Shown here piece by piece: positions 1 through 8,325 of a stretch of DNA of 61,015 nt; position 1 is the first letter of the stretch; every line of letters begins with the position of its first letter. The position numbers were made by a program, and so were the translations under genes. Source of the DNA: Alphaproteobacteria bacterium (GTDB taxonomy: Bacteria; Pseudomonadota; Alphaproteobacteria; SHVZ01); the NCBI GenBank assembly GCA_016869285.1, contig VGEN01000006.1, forward strand, positions 1 through 61,015, written 5' to 3'. Below the pieces are notes generated by a model. It was not told the origin of the DNA. It worked only from the letters and a program-made list of their open reading frames with translations, and made no database searches.

Positions 1-150
1 CGCGGCACCTCTTTCGTCTCGATCAAGCAGCTCCGGGAGCACATCGATGCTTTCATCCAAACCTACAACCAGAACGCCAAGCCGTTCGTCTGGACCAAGA
101 CAAACGTCCATCAACGCCGCTTCAAAGACCGACGTATCAGCCAATTGTGA
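1..150 (+). CDS. IS630-family transposase, C-terminal fragment (runs off the left edge)
   Basis: An open frame enters from the window edge and ends in TGA at 148-150. The 49 visible residues contain a terminal helix followed by YNQNAKPFVWTK, the ending seen in IS630-type DDE transposases (helix, Tyr-Asn, Ala-Lys-Pro-Phe-x-Trp-Thr). Only the tail is visible, so completeness and the DDE triad cannot be judged. It lies about 120 bases upstream of the TRAP operon and so marks an insertion boundary. Confidence 0.8.
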   Translation, partial: RGTSFVSIKQLREHIDAFIQTYNQNAKPFVWTKTNVHQRRFKDRRISQL

Positions 151-171
151 TTCCGGGTACTAGGATCGTCC

Positions 172-197
172 TTGTCGCTTATGTGATGATGCGACAA
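172..197. repeat. 7-bp inverted repeat upstream of the TRAP operon
   Basis: TTGTCGC (172-178) and GCGACAA (191-197) are perfect inverted copies separated by 12 bases. The site lies between the transposase tail and dctP. It could be an operator for the TRAP operon or part of the transposon end; the sequence does not decide. Confidence 0.35.
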
Positions 198-268
198 AGT
201 GGCGCTCCACCCTGAACGGGCCGCGACGAGACGGCTGGCCCAGGCGTCCTTACGGGAGGCATCTTGAG

Positions 269-1255
269 ATGAAGCTCACCTATCTGACGGCGGCAGTTGT
301 TGTTGCCGCATTCGGCTTTGCCGGCACGGTCTCTGCCCAGACCAAGCTCAAATTCGCGCATGTCTACGAGACCAACGAGCCCTATCACACCGAGGCGGTG
401 TGGGCGGCGGGCGAGATCGCCAAGCGCACCAATAACAAGTTCCAGATCGACGTCTTCCCGGCCTCGGCGCTCGGCAACGAGCAGCAGATCAACCAGGCGC
501 TGCCGCTCGGCACGATCGACATGATCTACACGGGCGCGGCCTTCGCCGGCGCCACCTTCAAGCCGATCGCCATCTCGAACGCGCCTTACATGTTCCAGGA
601 CTTCGATCACTGGAAGGCCTATTCCGCAAGCCCGCTCTTCAAGGAGCTGGCCGAAGGCTACGACAAGGCGTCCAACAACAAGATCCTGGCGCTCACCTAC
701 TACGGCGCGCGCCACACGACGGCGAACAAGGCGATCATGACGCCGGCCGATACCAAGGGCATGAAGCTCCGCGTGCCGCAGGCGCCGCTCTATCTCATGT
801 ATGCCAAGGCGATCGGTGCCAACGCCTCGCCAATCGCGTTTGCCGAGGTCTACCTCGCCCTCCAGCAGAAGACCGTCGACGGCCAAGAGAACCCCCTGCC
901 GACGATCCAGGCGAAGAAGTTTTATGAGGTGCAGAGCCACATCAACCTGACGGAGCACATTTTCGAAAGCCTGGTCACGGTGGCTAGCGGCCCGCTCTGG
1001 AATCGTCTCAGTGCTCAGGAAAAGCAGATCTTCGACGCGGTCTGGAAGGAAGCCGCGGCGCGGGCGACCGCGGCGATCCGCGATTCGGAGCAGAAGCTTC
1101 CCGAGTGGTTCAAGAGCCAGGGCAAGATCGTCGTCGTGCCCAACAAAGCGAGCTTCATCGATGCCTCGAAGCCGCTGCATAACGACGCAGCCTCCGGCGC
1201 CGGCTGGACCAAGGACCAGTACGACCGCCTGCAGGCTCTCGCCAAGAAGAGCTGA
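269..1255 (+). CDS. dctP: TRAP transporter solute-binding protein (DctP family)
   Basis: Periplasmic substrate-binding subunit of a tripartite ATP-independent transporter, 328 aa, the usual DctP length. A Sec signal peptide is visible (charged MK, hydrophobic stretch, probable cleavage after VSA at residue 23). The mature protein starts TKLKFAHVY and carries the NEQQINQALPLGTIDM region typical of DctP proteins. The ATG follows a good ribosome site, GGGAGGC at 254-260. It is followed by an intercistronic hairpin and then by dctQ and dctM, the normal order. Such proteins usually bind carboxylates or sialic-acid-like acids; the ligand here is not deducible. Confidence 0.95.
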   Translation: MKLTYLTAAVVVAAFGFAGTVSAQTKLKFAHVYETNEPYHTEAVWAAGEIAKRTNNKFQIDVFPASALGNEQQINQALPLGTIDMIYTGAAFAGATFKPIAISNAPYMFQDFDHWKAYSASPLFKELAEGYDKASNNKILALTYYGARHTTANKAIMTPADTKGMKLRVPQAPLYLMYAKAIGANASPIAFAEVYLALQQKTVDGQENPLPTIQAKKFYEVQSHINLTEHIFESLVTVASGPLWNRLSAQEKQIFDAVWKEAAARATAAIRDSEQKLPEWFKSQGKIVVVPNKASFIDASKPLHNDAASGAGWTKDQYDRLQALAKKS

Positions 1256-1270
1256 GCCGACGTGCTAACG

Positions 1271-1295
1271 CCCCGGCCGCCTCGCGCGGCCGGGG
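1271..1295 (+). terminator. Intercistronic hairpin between dctP and dctQ
   Basis: A perfect 10-bp GC stem: CCCCGGCCGC (1271-1280), loop CTCGC, GCGGCCGGGG (1286-1295). There is no T-run, so it is more likely a 3' mRNA stabiliser or partial attenuator that lets the binding protein be made in excess over the permease than a full terminator. Confidence 0.6.
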
Positions 1296-1340
1296 ACGGT
1301 TGTCCGCGGGCCCGTGCCCGCGCGGCCAAGAGGGGGAGAC

Positions 1341-1904
1341 GTGACACAGCCGGCGCCCGGTCCCGATCTCGGCCAGCCGATGATCGGTACTTCCGACGAC
1401 ATCGGCGTGAGCCTGTCGGACTACGGCATCGAGGACTGGATCGCTTTCGCGCTGTTCTGGGGACTCGCGGTCGTCGTCTTCCTTCAGTTCTTCACGCGCT
1501 ACGTCCTCAACGACTCTTTGGCCTGGACGGAGGAGATCGCTCGATATCTCCTGATCTGCGTCACCTTCATCGGTGCCGGCATGGCGGCGCGCAAGAACAC
1601 GCACATCCATGTCGAATTCTTTTACGTCTATCTGGCACCGCGGGTCGCCTTCGCGCTGTCGACGCTGGTCGACGTCATCCGCATCCTGTTCTTCGGTTAT
1701 GCGGCATGGCTCGGCTGGAAGGTCGCCAACATCATGCAGTTCCAGCGCATGGTGGTGGTTGACTGGCCGATGAGCATCGTGTTCGGGATCGGCGCGGCCG
1801 GCTTCGCGATCCTGACGCTCCGCTCGATCCAGATCGCCCTGCGCCACTGGCGCGACGGCGAGAGCGCGCTCACGCGCGTCCGTGTGGAAGGACGTCACCA
1901 ATGA
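1341..1904 (+). CDS. dctQ: TRAP transporter small permease (DctQ family)
   Basis: Small membrane subunit of the TRAP transporter, 187 aa, with four hydrophobic segments. It carries the typical LNDSLAWTEEIARYLLI region after the first helices and an HIHVEFFY region after the second. I place the start at GTG 1341 because AGGGGGAG lies at 1331-1338. An in-frame upstream start at 1314 (196 aa) is possible but lacks a ribosome site. It overlaps dctM by four bases (ATGA), so the two permease subunits are probably translationally coupled. Confidence 0.9.
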   Translation: MTQPAPGPDLGQPMIGTSDDIGVSLSDYGIEDWIAFALFWGLAVVVFLQFFTRYVLNDSLAWTEEIARYLLICVTFIGAGMAARKNTHIHVEFFYVYLAPRVAFALSTLVDVIRILFFGYAAWLGWKVANIMQFQRMVVVDWPMSIVFGIGAAGFAILTLRSIQIALRHWRDGESALTRVRVEGRHQ

Positions 1905-3178
1905 GCGCCATCCTGGCCATGGTCTTCCTGGTCATGCTCGTCATTGGCGTGCCGGTGGCGATCGCCCTCGGCGGCTCGTCGCTGCTCTTGGTCATGGCCG
2001 AGGACGTGCAGCCGCATCTGGTCGTCGTCCATCGCATGATCTCAGGTGTCGACTCCTTTCCGCTGCTGGCGATTCCGTTCTTCATCATGGCCGGCAGTCT
2101 GATGAATTCCAGCGGTATCACGGCACGTATCTACGACTTCGCCCTGGCGCTGGTCGGCTGGCTCAAAGGCGGCCTCGGTCATGTCAACGTCGTTGGCTCG
2201 GTGATCTTCGCCGGCATGTCGGGGACGGCGGTCGCCGATGCCGGCGGCCTCGGCAACATCGAGATCAAGGCGATGCGCGACCACGGCTACGACGTCGACT
2301 TCGCCGTCGGCATCACCGGCGCGAGCTCGACCATCGGGCCGATCATCCCGCCATCGCTGCCGATGGTGATCTACGGCGTCATGGCGAACGCCTCGATCGG
2401 CCAGCTCTTCGCCGCGGGCCTGATCCCTGGGCTCCTGATGGCAGCGACGATGATGGTCATGGTCTCCTGGTACGCCCATGTGCGCGGATTCCATCGCGAC
2501 GCGACCTTCGCACTATCGCGCCTCTGGTACACATCCAAGCGCGCTTTCCTGCCGCTGATGACGCCGGTCCTGCTGATTGGCGGCATGACCAGCGGCATCT
2601 TCACGCCGACGGAAGCCGCGATCGCGGCGACCGCGTACGCGCTTTTCCTCGGCATGGTCGTCTACCGCACGCTGACCTGGCGTGGGCTGATCAAGGTCAG
2701 CATGGAGACCACGGAGACGACAGCGATCATCCTGCTGATTGTCGCCGGCGCTTCGATCTTCGGCTACCTGATCACCATCACCAAGATCACCGACAACGTG
2801 GCCGAGCTCGTGCTGTCGATCACCAGCGAGCCCTGGGCCGTATTGCTGATGGTGAACATCTTCCTGCTGATCGTCGGTTGCTTCATGGAGACGATCGCGG
2901 CGATCACGATCCTGGTCCCGGTCCTGTTGCCGCTGATGGAACGGATTGGTGTCGATCCGGTGCATTTCGGCCTGATCATGGTGTTGAATTTGATGATCGG
3001 GCTGCTGACTCCGCCGGTCGGGATGGTGCTCTACATTCTGGCGCGCGTCGCCAACATCTCATTCGAGCGGACGACGCGCGCATGCGCGCCATTCCTGATC
3101 CCGCTGCTCGTCACGCTAGGAGCCGTCACGTATTGGCCTGAGATGGTGCTCTGGCTTCCGACGATGATCTATCGTTAG
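1901..3178 (+). CDS. dctM: TRAP transporter large permease (DctM family)
   Basis: Main transport subunit of the TRAP system, 425 aa, the family length. It is hydrophobic throughout, with the conserved MAGSLMNSSGI region near residue 65, a GMSGTAVADA motif near residue 107 and GASSTIGPIIPPSLPMV near residue 140, all hallmarks of DctM and of sodium-driven import. The last gene of the dctPQM operon; it starts inside the dctQ stop codon. Confidence 0.95.
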   Translation: MSAILAMVFLVMLVIGVPVAIALGGSSLLLVMAEDVQPHLVVVHRMISGVDSFPLLAIPFFIMAGSLMNSSGITARIYDFALALVGWLKGGLGHVNVVGSVIFAGMSGTAVADAGGLGNIEIKAMRDHGYDVDFAVGITGASSTIGPIIPPSLPMVIYGVMANASIGQLFAAGLIPGLLMAATMMVMVSWYAHVRGFHRDATFALSRLWYTSKRAFLPLMTPVLLIGGMTSGIFTPTEAAIAATAYALFLGMVVYRTLTWRGLIKVSMETTETTAIILLIVAGASIFGYLITITKITDNVAELVLSITSEPWAVLLMVNIFLLIVGCFMETIAAITILVPVLLPLMERIGVDPVHFGLIMVLNLMIGLLTPPVGMVLYILARVANISFERTTRACAPFLIPLLVTLGAVTYWPEMVLWLPTMIYR

Positions 3179-3442
3179 CGGGAACTCTCGGCGACTGTGA
3201 TGCCTTTGCGGGTAATGCCATTTTTCTGGCGAATTACAAGAGGAAGGAGCCGACTCATCCATGGCTCCTGTCACCGCGTCGTCCACCTCCCGTCGCCCAC
3301 TTTGCGGGCCGTCGAGATCGGCGCCAGCGACGGCCGCAGCAACGAGGAACGGCTTCCCGACCTGACGCTTCTCCTCCGTAAGACTTGACCGTGGACGTTA
3401 TCGGCGCTGCACTCCTTTCCAGTTGGAAACGGGGAGGGGAAC
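3179..3442. other. 264-base gap between the TRAP operon and the amidase
   Basis: No gene is supported here. A ribosome-site-like GGAAGGAG before an ATG at 3260 opens a 34-codon frame rich in Ser, Ala, Arg and Thr, which looks like a chance frame in GC-rich DNA. No T-run follows the dctM stop. The amidase ribosome site is the GGGGAGGGG just before 3443. Confidence 0.4.
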
Positions 3443-4945
3443 ATGCCCAAGTCGTCCGGCCTCGCGATGAGCTGGGAGGAGTGGTCGAAGAAGGACGGGA
3501 TCGCAATCGCCGATCTCATCAGGAAGAGGAAGATCTCTGCCCGCGAGGTCGCCCGCCAGGTCGCCGCCGGCGTCGAGCTGGTGAACCCGAAGCTCGAAGG
3601 CGTGCTCGAGGTTTTCGACGACGTGGTCAAGAACCCCGACGCCGACAAGCCGGCGAAGGACGGCCGCCTCTACGGCGTTCCGATCTTCCTCAAGGATCTC
3701 GGATCGGGCTTGAAGGGCCGCAAGCGCGAGTCCGGCTCGAAGTTCGACAAGGATCAGGTCGCCAAGGAGACCGATCCCAACATCCTCAACTTTCTCTCCG
3801 CCGGCCTGGTGCCGATCGGCCGTTCGACCACGCCCGAGTTCGGCATGACCTTCGACACCGCAACCGACTATCTCGGCCGGGTGAAGGTCACGCGCAATCC
3901 GTGGAACCTGAAGCACACCCCGGGCGGCTCCTCCGGCGGCTCGGCGGCGATGGTGGCCGCGCGCGTGACGCCGATCAGCATGGCCTCCGATGGCGGCGGC
4001 TCGACCCGCATTCCCGCCTCCTTCTGCGGCCTTGTCGGCCTCAAGGCGACGCGCGGCATGGTGCCGCGTCCCTGGAAGCAGAGCGAATACATGGTCCGCA
4101 TCTCGGCCGAGGGCGTGGTGACACGCAGCGTCCGTGATACGGCGGCCGCCTACGACTACATCACGAAGGTGCCGAATGGCGGCAGCTTCATGAATGTGGA
4201 GCGCTACAAGGGCTCCTATCTGGCGGCGATCAAGAAAGACCCGCGCAAGCTCAAGATCGGGCTCTCGACCGGCAATTGGGGCCGCCCGGGCAAGACCGAC
4301 GAGCAGGTGGCGGCGCGCGTGCGCGAGGTCGGCCGGCTGATGCAGAAGCTCGGCCATAGGGTCGAGGAGCTCGACGACTCCAAGATCTGCGACTGGGACC
4401 AGATGTGGTCGAGCTACTACTGCCAATGGATCGGCAGCCGTGCCCAGTTTCGTACCATGGCGGCCGACCGCGGCATCAACACGCCCGATCTGCGCGACTA
4501 CCTCGGGCCGATGGTCCATCGCCATCTCGAGGCGGCCGATCGCTACGACAAGTACGACATCTGGAAGATGATGGGGCAGACCAACACGGTGATGCGCGGC
4601 TTCGGCGCCACCCTCGAGAAGTACGACGTGCTGCTGACGCCGACTCTGGCGATCCGCGTGCCCGAAGCGAACGGGCCTTACTCATTGCTCCGGAATGAGG
4701 CGCTCGATCCCTGGCTCGATCGCCTGGCGAACGCCTGTCGTTACACGATGCCGGGCAACGAAGCGGGCCTTCCTGGCATCTCGGTGCCGGCGGGGCTCGA
4801 CACCGACGGGCTTCCGATCGGCGCCATGTTCTACGGCAACTGGTCGCAGGAAGCGCTCTTGCTGCAGATCGCGCGTCAGATCGAGAAGGCGAAGCCGGAG
4901 TGGTTCGACCAGTCGGCGCCGCTCAACGTGGCGGCAGCAGGATAG
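3443..4945 (+). CDS. Amidase signature family enzyme
   Basis: Amidohydrolase of the amidase signature family, 500 aa. The Ser-cisSer-Lys triad is visible: Lys84 in IFLKDLGSG, Ser163 in GGSSGGSAA and nucleophile Ser187 in DGGGSTRIP. The spacing (79 and 24 residues) matches characterised family members. No signal peptide, so cytoplasmic. Not GatA: there are no gatB/gatC neighbours, and it sits with an SDR-like and an aminotransferase-like gene in a probable catabolic operon. The amide substrate cannot be read from sequence. Confidence 0.9.
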   Translation: MPKSSGLAMSWEEWSKKDGIAIADLIRKRKISAREVARQVAAGVELVNPKLEGVLEVFDDVVKNPDADKPAKDGRLYGVPIFLKDLGSGLKGRKRESGSKFDKDQVAKETDPNILNFLSAGLVPIGRSTTPEFGMTFDTATDYLGRVKVTRNPWNLKHTPGGSSGGSAAMVAARVTPISMASDGGGSTRIPASFCGLVGLKATRGMVPRPWKQSEYMVRISAEGVVTRSVRDTAAAYDYITKVPNGGSFMNVERYKGSYLAAIKKDPRKLKIGLSTGNWGRPGKTDEQVAARVREVGRLMQKLGHRVEELDDSKICDWDQMWSSYYCQWIGSRAQFRTMAADRGINTPDLRDYLGPMVHRHLEAADRYDKYDIWKMMGQTNTVMRGFGATLEKYDVLLTPTLAIRVPEANGPYSLLRNEALDPWLDRLANACRYTMPGNEAGLPGISVPAGLDTDGLPIGAMFYGNWSQEALLLQIARQIEKAKPEWFDQSAPLNVAAAG

Positions 4946-4973
4946 CGCTCGCCCCGTAAGGGGGCGGCGCGGG

Positions 4974-5660
4974 ATGCGGCTCATGGCCGATGAAGTCGCC
5001 GTGATCGTCGGTGCAGGTCCCGGCCTCGGCGCAGCGCTGGCGCGCGCGGCCGGGACGGCGGAAATGAAGGCGGTTGTCGCATCGCGGAGCGCGAGCAGCA
5101 TCGCCGAGGTCGCTCGCTCGACCGGAGCCACGCCTGTTCAGTGCGATGCGACCGACGGCGCTTCGGTAGATGCGCTGTTCGAGAAGGTCCGCCGCGATCT
5201 CGGCGTCCCGTCCCTCGTCGTCTACAACGCGAGCCGGCGCGTGCGTGGCCCGGCCACCGAGCTCGATCGTGCCGCCGTGCGCCAGGCGATCGAGATCACG
5301 GCCTTCGCCGGCTTCCTGGTGGCGCAGGCGGCGATCCGGCTGATGCTGCCGGCCGGTCGAGGCAGCCTCCTCTTCACCGGCGCCAGCGCCAGCGTGAAGG
5401 GCTACCCTGAGTCGGCGACCTTCGCCATGGGCAAGTTCGCGCTTCGGGGCCTTGCCCAGAGCCTGGCGCGCGAGCTCGGGCCCAAGGGCATCCACGTCGC
5501 GCATGTGATCATCGATGGCGCCATCGGCCGCGCCGGCGCCAACGAGGTGGGCAAGCTGGACCCCGACGCGATCGCCGCGACCTACCTGCAGATCCATCGC
5601 CAGCCGGCGAGCACCTGGGCGCACGAGGTCGACCTCAGGCCGTTGATCGAGAAATTCTAG
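4974..5660 (+). CDS. SDR-family protein with the active-site Tyr replaced by Phe
   Basis: A Rossmann-fold short-chain dehydrogenase/reductase-like protein, 228 aa from ATG 4974. AAGGGGG at 4958-4964 favours this start over ATG 4983. The nucleotide motif is the variant GAGPGLG rather than GxxxGxG. At the catalytic site the usual YxxxK reads FAMGK, so the Lys is kept but the Tyr is Phe. This matches an atypical classical-SDR subgroup known to carry Phe there. It may bind NAD(P) without ordinary dehydrogenase chemistry. It lies 28 bases after the amidase and is probably co-transcribed with it. Confidence 0.85.
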   Translation: MRLMADEVAVIVGAGPGLGAALARAAGTAEMKAVVASRSASSIAEVARSTGATPVQCDATDGASVDALFEKVRRDLGVPSLVVYNASRRVRGPATELDRAAVRQAIEITAFAGFLVAQAAIRLMLPAGRGSLLFTGASASVKGYPESATFAMGKFALRGLAQSLARELGPKGIHVAHVIIDGAIGRAGANEVGKLDPDAIAATYLQIHRQPASTWAHEVDLRPLIEKF

Positions 5661-5749
5661 GCGCGTTTCGTTTCGGGAGTGGTTACTTGCGGGCCTTCGC
5701 GCTCCGCTGCCATGCTCGCGAGCATCCCTTCCTTGAGCGAGCCCGAGCC

Positions 5750-6895
5750 ATGCTTCCGGAACAGCGCGCCCTTTTCGACATCCCCGAAGATGTCGTCTAC
5801 ATCAACTGCGCCTACCTCTCGCCGAACCTGAAGGCGCAGCGCGAGATGGGGCACTGGGCGGTCGACCGCAAGGTCCATCCCTGGACCATCGAGTGGAAGC
5901 ACTTCTACGACGATGTCGAGCGCGCCCGCGTGCTCTTCGCCCGCCTGATCAACGCCGCGCCTGACGACATCGCGATCGTCGCGGCGACTTCCTATGGCGT
6001 GGCGACGGCGTCGCAGAATCTCGGGCTCAAGGCAGGCCACTCGATCGTCGCGCTCGAGGGCGAGCACTATTCGACCCTGCTCGAATACAAACGGCGGGCG
6101 AGCGAGGCGGGCGCCACGCTCAAGCTCGTGTCGAATCCGAAGGATGGCGATTGGACCCGCGACATCCTCGCCGCGATCGACGAGAAGACCGCCTGGGTCG
6201 GCGTTCCCAACTGCTACTGGACCGATGGCGGTCTGGTCGACCTGCAGAAGGTCGCCGACCGCGCGCATCAGGTCGGTGCCGTGTTCATCACCGACGTGAC
6301 CCAGTCGCTCGGCGCCAAGCCGGTCGACGTGCAAAAACTGAAACCCGACTACCTGATTTGCTCGGCCTACAAATGGCTGCTCGGTCCCTACGGTCTCGGC
6401 TTCCTCTATGTCGCACCGCACCGCCAGGACGGGCGACCGCTGGAGCAGCACAACTATGGACGCGCCGGCAGCCAGAACTCGGTCAACCGCGGCATGGGCG
6501 ATTCCTATGCGCCGGGGGCGCGGCGCTACGACATGGGCGAGCGGAGCCACTTCATCCACCTGCCGATCGCCAATGTGGGCCTGGAGCAGCTCCTGGCCTG
6601 GGGAACGGAGGAGGTCGAGGCGACGATCGAGCCCCTGATCAAACGGATCGCCGAACACGCTGCTGCCCGCCAGCTCGCGGTGCCGCCGGCCGAGCATCGG
6701 GTTAAGCACTTCATCGGATTGCAGTTTTCGGGTGGCGGCGTCCCCGCTGGCCTTGCTGACCGTCTGAATCGCGCGAAGTGCTATGCCTCGGTGCGTGGGA
6801 CCTCCCTTCGGATGAGCCCGCACGTCTACAACAACCTCGGCGAGATCGACCGCTTCTTCGAGGTTTTCGACCGCGTCGTCGCCGGCAAGGATTGA
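5750..6895 (+). CDS. Class V aminotransferase-fold PLP enzyme
   Basis: Pyridoxal-phosphate enzyme of the class V (cysteine desulfurase/kynureninase-like) fold, 381 aa. The cofactor Asp is D182 in ITDVTQSLGA and the Schiff-base Lys is K208 in SAYKWLLGPYG. The protein starts MLPEQRALFDIP; an upstream TTG at 5687 would add 21 poorly conserved-looking residues and is less likely. No mobile catalytic Cys loop of a desulfurase is obvious. Third gene of the amidase-SDR group; substrate unknown. Confidence 0.85.
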   Translation: MLPEQRALFDIPEDVVYINCAYLSPNLKAQREMGHWAVDRKVHPWTIEWKHFYDDVERARVLFARLINAAPDDIAIVAATSYGVATASQNLGLKAGHSIVALEGEHYSTLLEYKRRASEAGATLKLVSNPKDGDWTRDILAAIDEKTAWVGVPNCYWTDGGLVDLQKVADRAHQVGAVFITDVTQSLGAKPVDVQKLKPDYLICSAYKWLLGPYGLGFLYVAPHRQDGRPLEQHNYGRAGSQNSVNRGMGDSYAPGARRYDMGERSHFIHLPIANVGLEQLLAWGTEEVEATIEPLIKRIAEHAAARQLAVPPAEHRVKHFIGLQFSGGGVPAGLADRLNRAKCYASVRGTSLRMSPHVYNNLGEIDRFFEVFDRVVAGKD

Positions 6896-7005
6896 GATAA
6901 GCCCGGCTTTAGGCGTATTCTAAACATAATGGGATAGGGGCAACCGGTCTGAGCCTTGCGCTCATATCGAGCGCGAATTCCCGGACAACGCCCACGGCGC
7001 TGGCC

Positions 7006-8325
7006 GTGCCGTCGCGTGCGCTTTCGGAAGAGGCGCGCTCCTCGCCTGTGGCGCAGCTTCTCGCCGGCGCCCTGGCCCAAAACCAATCGTCGCTCGGCCG
7101 CTCTTCGCCCCTGATCCAGGTTCCGCCGTCGCCCCTGTCGACAAGCACGCTTCAGGCGCTGCAGCAGTCTTCGCAACAATTTGCGGTCCGCGACGAGTCG
7201 ATCTTCGAGCAAGCGGTCGAGGCGCCCGCGCGTGAGCTCAAGCGGACTCTTACCTCGCTCCAGCGCGAGGTCACGGTGACGACGCCCGACGTCACCACGA
7301 CGGAATTGGTCGAGCTGCCGGACCGGACGGTCACGCGCACCGTCACCGAGACGATCATCGTTCCCGGCGAGGAGAGCGCCGGCGTTCAGGAGCTGCGCGC
7401 CCTTCTCGATCGTGCTGCCGATCGCGCCGGCGCCGCGGAAGACCGTGGCGACGGACGGTATTCCGACCGCCACGTCGACCGGCTTGCCGACTTCATCGGA
7501 CGTGCGGGCGACCGGCTGCTGGATTCGCTCGACAAGATCCTCGACCGCGGCGGCCGTCGCACCGAGCGCCGCATCGAGCGTGCGCTCGACGGGCTTGGCG
7601 GGCTGGTGGCGCGCTCGATCGACCGTCTGTTCGACCGCGGCGGAGAGCGTGGCGTCAGCGCTTTCGACCAGCTGGTCGAGCGGAATAGCCAGCGGATTGT
7701 CAGCACCTTTGGACGCGTGCTCGAAGCGACCGGGGACGACGTCAACCGCCGGCTTGAAGACCTGCTCGTGCGGGCAGGCCCCGAGGCGATCGAAGCGCTG
7801 CAGGCCGCGGTCGACCGTGTGCGGCCGACGACGACTCAGACGATCACGCGCGAAGAGACCGAGGTGATCGACGGCGGCTTCGACGCAGTCACGACGACGA
7901 TACCCGGCAGCACGGTGACCACGACCAATCGCCAGACCGTCGAGCTGCCGCCGACGCCCGCGGAGGCACGTACCGAGATCAGGCGTCAGGTGCGGGCCTA
8001 CTCGACCGCCTCCAATCTTCTTGCGCCGCTTGAGGAGCTGGCATCGCCGCCGCTGCCGGTGCCGAACCCCGCGGCCATCGTCGAGCGGCCGGAGCCGCGG
8101 CGCAGCGGCTTCATCCGCGACGATCGAGGTCCGATCGTCCGAGAAAGCAACAACGGCGACGATAATGGGCGCATCCGGCGCCCTGACGGCCGACGTGACG
8201 AGGAGATACGTATCGCCCCGGTCGAGCGTCCGGAGATAACGGGCGGGCTGACGTCGCTGGCGCCGCCGATCCGGCCGTCAGGACAAACCTCGTCGCTCGG
8301 GTCACTAGTTGAGATTGCCGCCTAG
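7006..8325 (+). CDS. Orphan hypothetical protein with amphipathic helical repeats and Thr/Val-rich segments
   Basis: I do not recognise this 439-aa protein. It has a Ser-rich N-terminus, a Thr/Val-rich block (about residues 85-125, with RTVTRTVTETIIVPGEE), a charged amphipathic central part with repeated DRL/DRGG units (FIGRAGDRLLDSLDKILDRG, RSIDRLFDRGGERG), a second Thr-rich block (about 270-320) and a Pro/Arg-rich disordered tail. No signal peptide or membrane segment is visible. The nominal start is GTG 7006, but the frame stays open back to 6913 with coding-like sequence, and a CTG at 6949 has GGGG at 6937-6940 at good spacing, so the true start may be 6949. It overlaps the convergent GT41 gene by 4 bases. 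Confidence 0.7.
   Translation: MPSRALSEEARSSPVAQLLAGALAQNQSSLGRSSPLIQVPPSPLSTSTLQALQQSSQQFAVRDESIFEQAVEAPARELKRTLTSLQREVTVTTPDVTTTELVELPDRTVTRTVTETIIVPGEESAGVQELRALLDRAADRAGAAEDRGDGRYSDRHVDRLADFIGRAGDRLLDSLDKILDRGGRRTERRIERALDGLGGLVARSIDRLFDRGGERGVSAFDQLVERNSQRIVSTFGRVLEATGDDVNRRLEDLLVRAGPEAIEALQAAVDRVRPTTTQTITREETEVIDGGFDAVTTTIPGSTVTTTNRQTVELPPTPAEARTEIRRQVRAYSTASNLLAPLEELASPPLPVPNPAAIVERPEPRRSGFIRDDRGPIVRESNNGDDNGRIRRPDGRRDEEIRIAPVERPEITGGLTSLAPPIRPSGQTSSLGSLVEIAA

Noticed and set aside
3260..3364. A 34-codon ORF with a ribosome-like site in the gap after dctM
   Set aside because: The composition (Ser, Ala, Arg, Thr) is that of chance frames in GC-rich DNA, and there is no homology that I can recognise.
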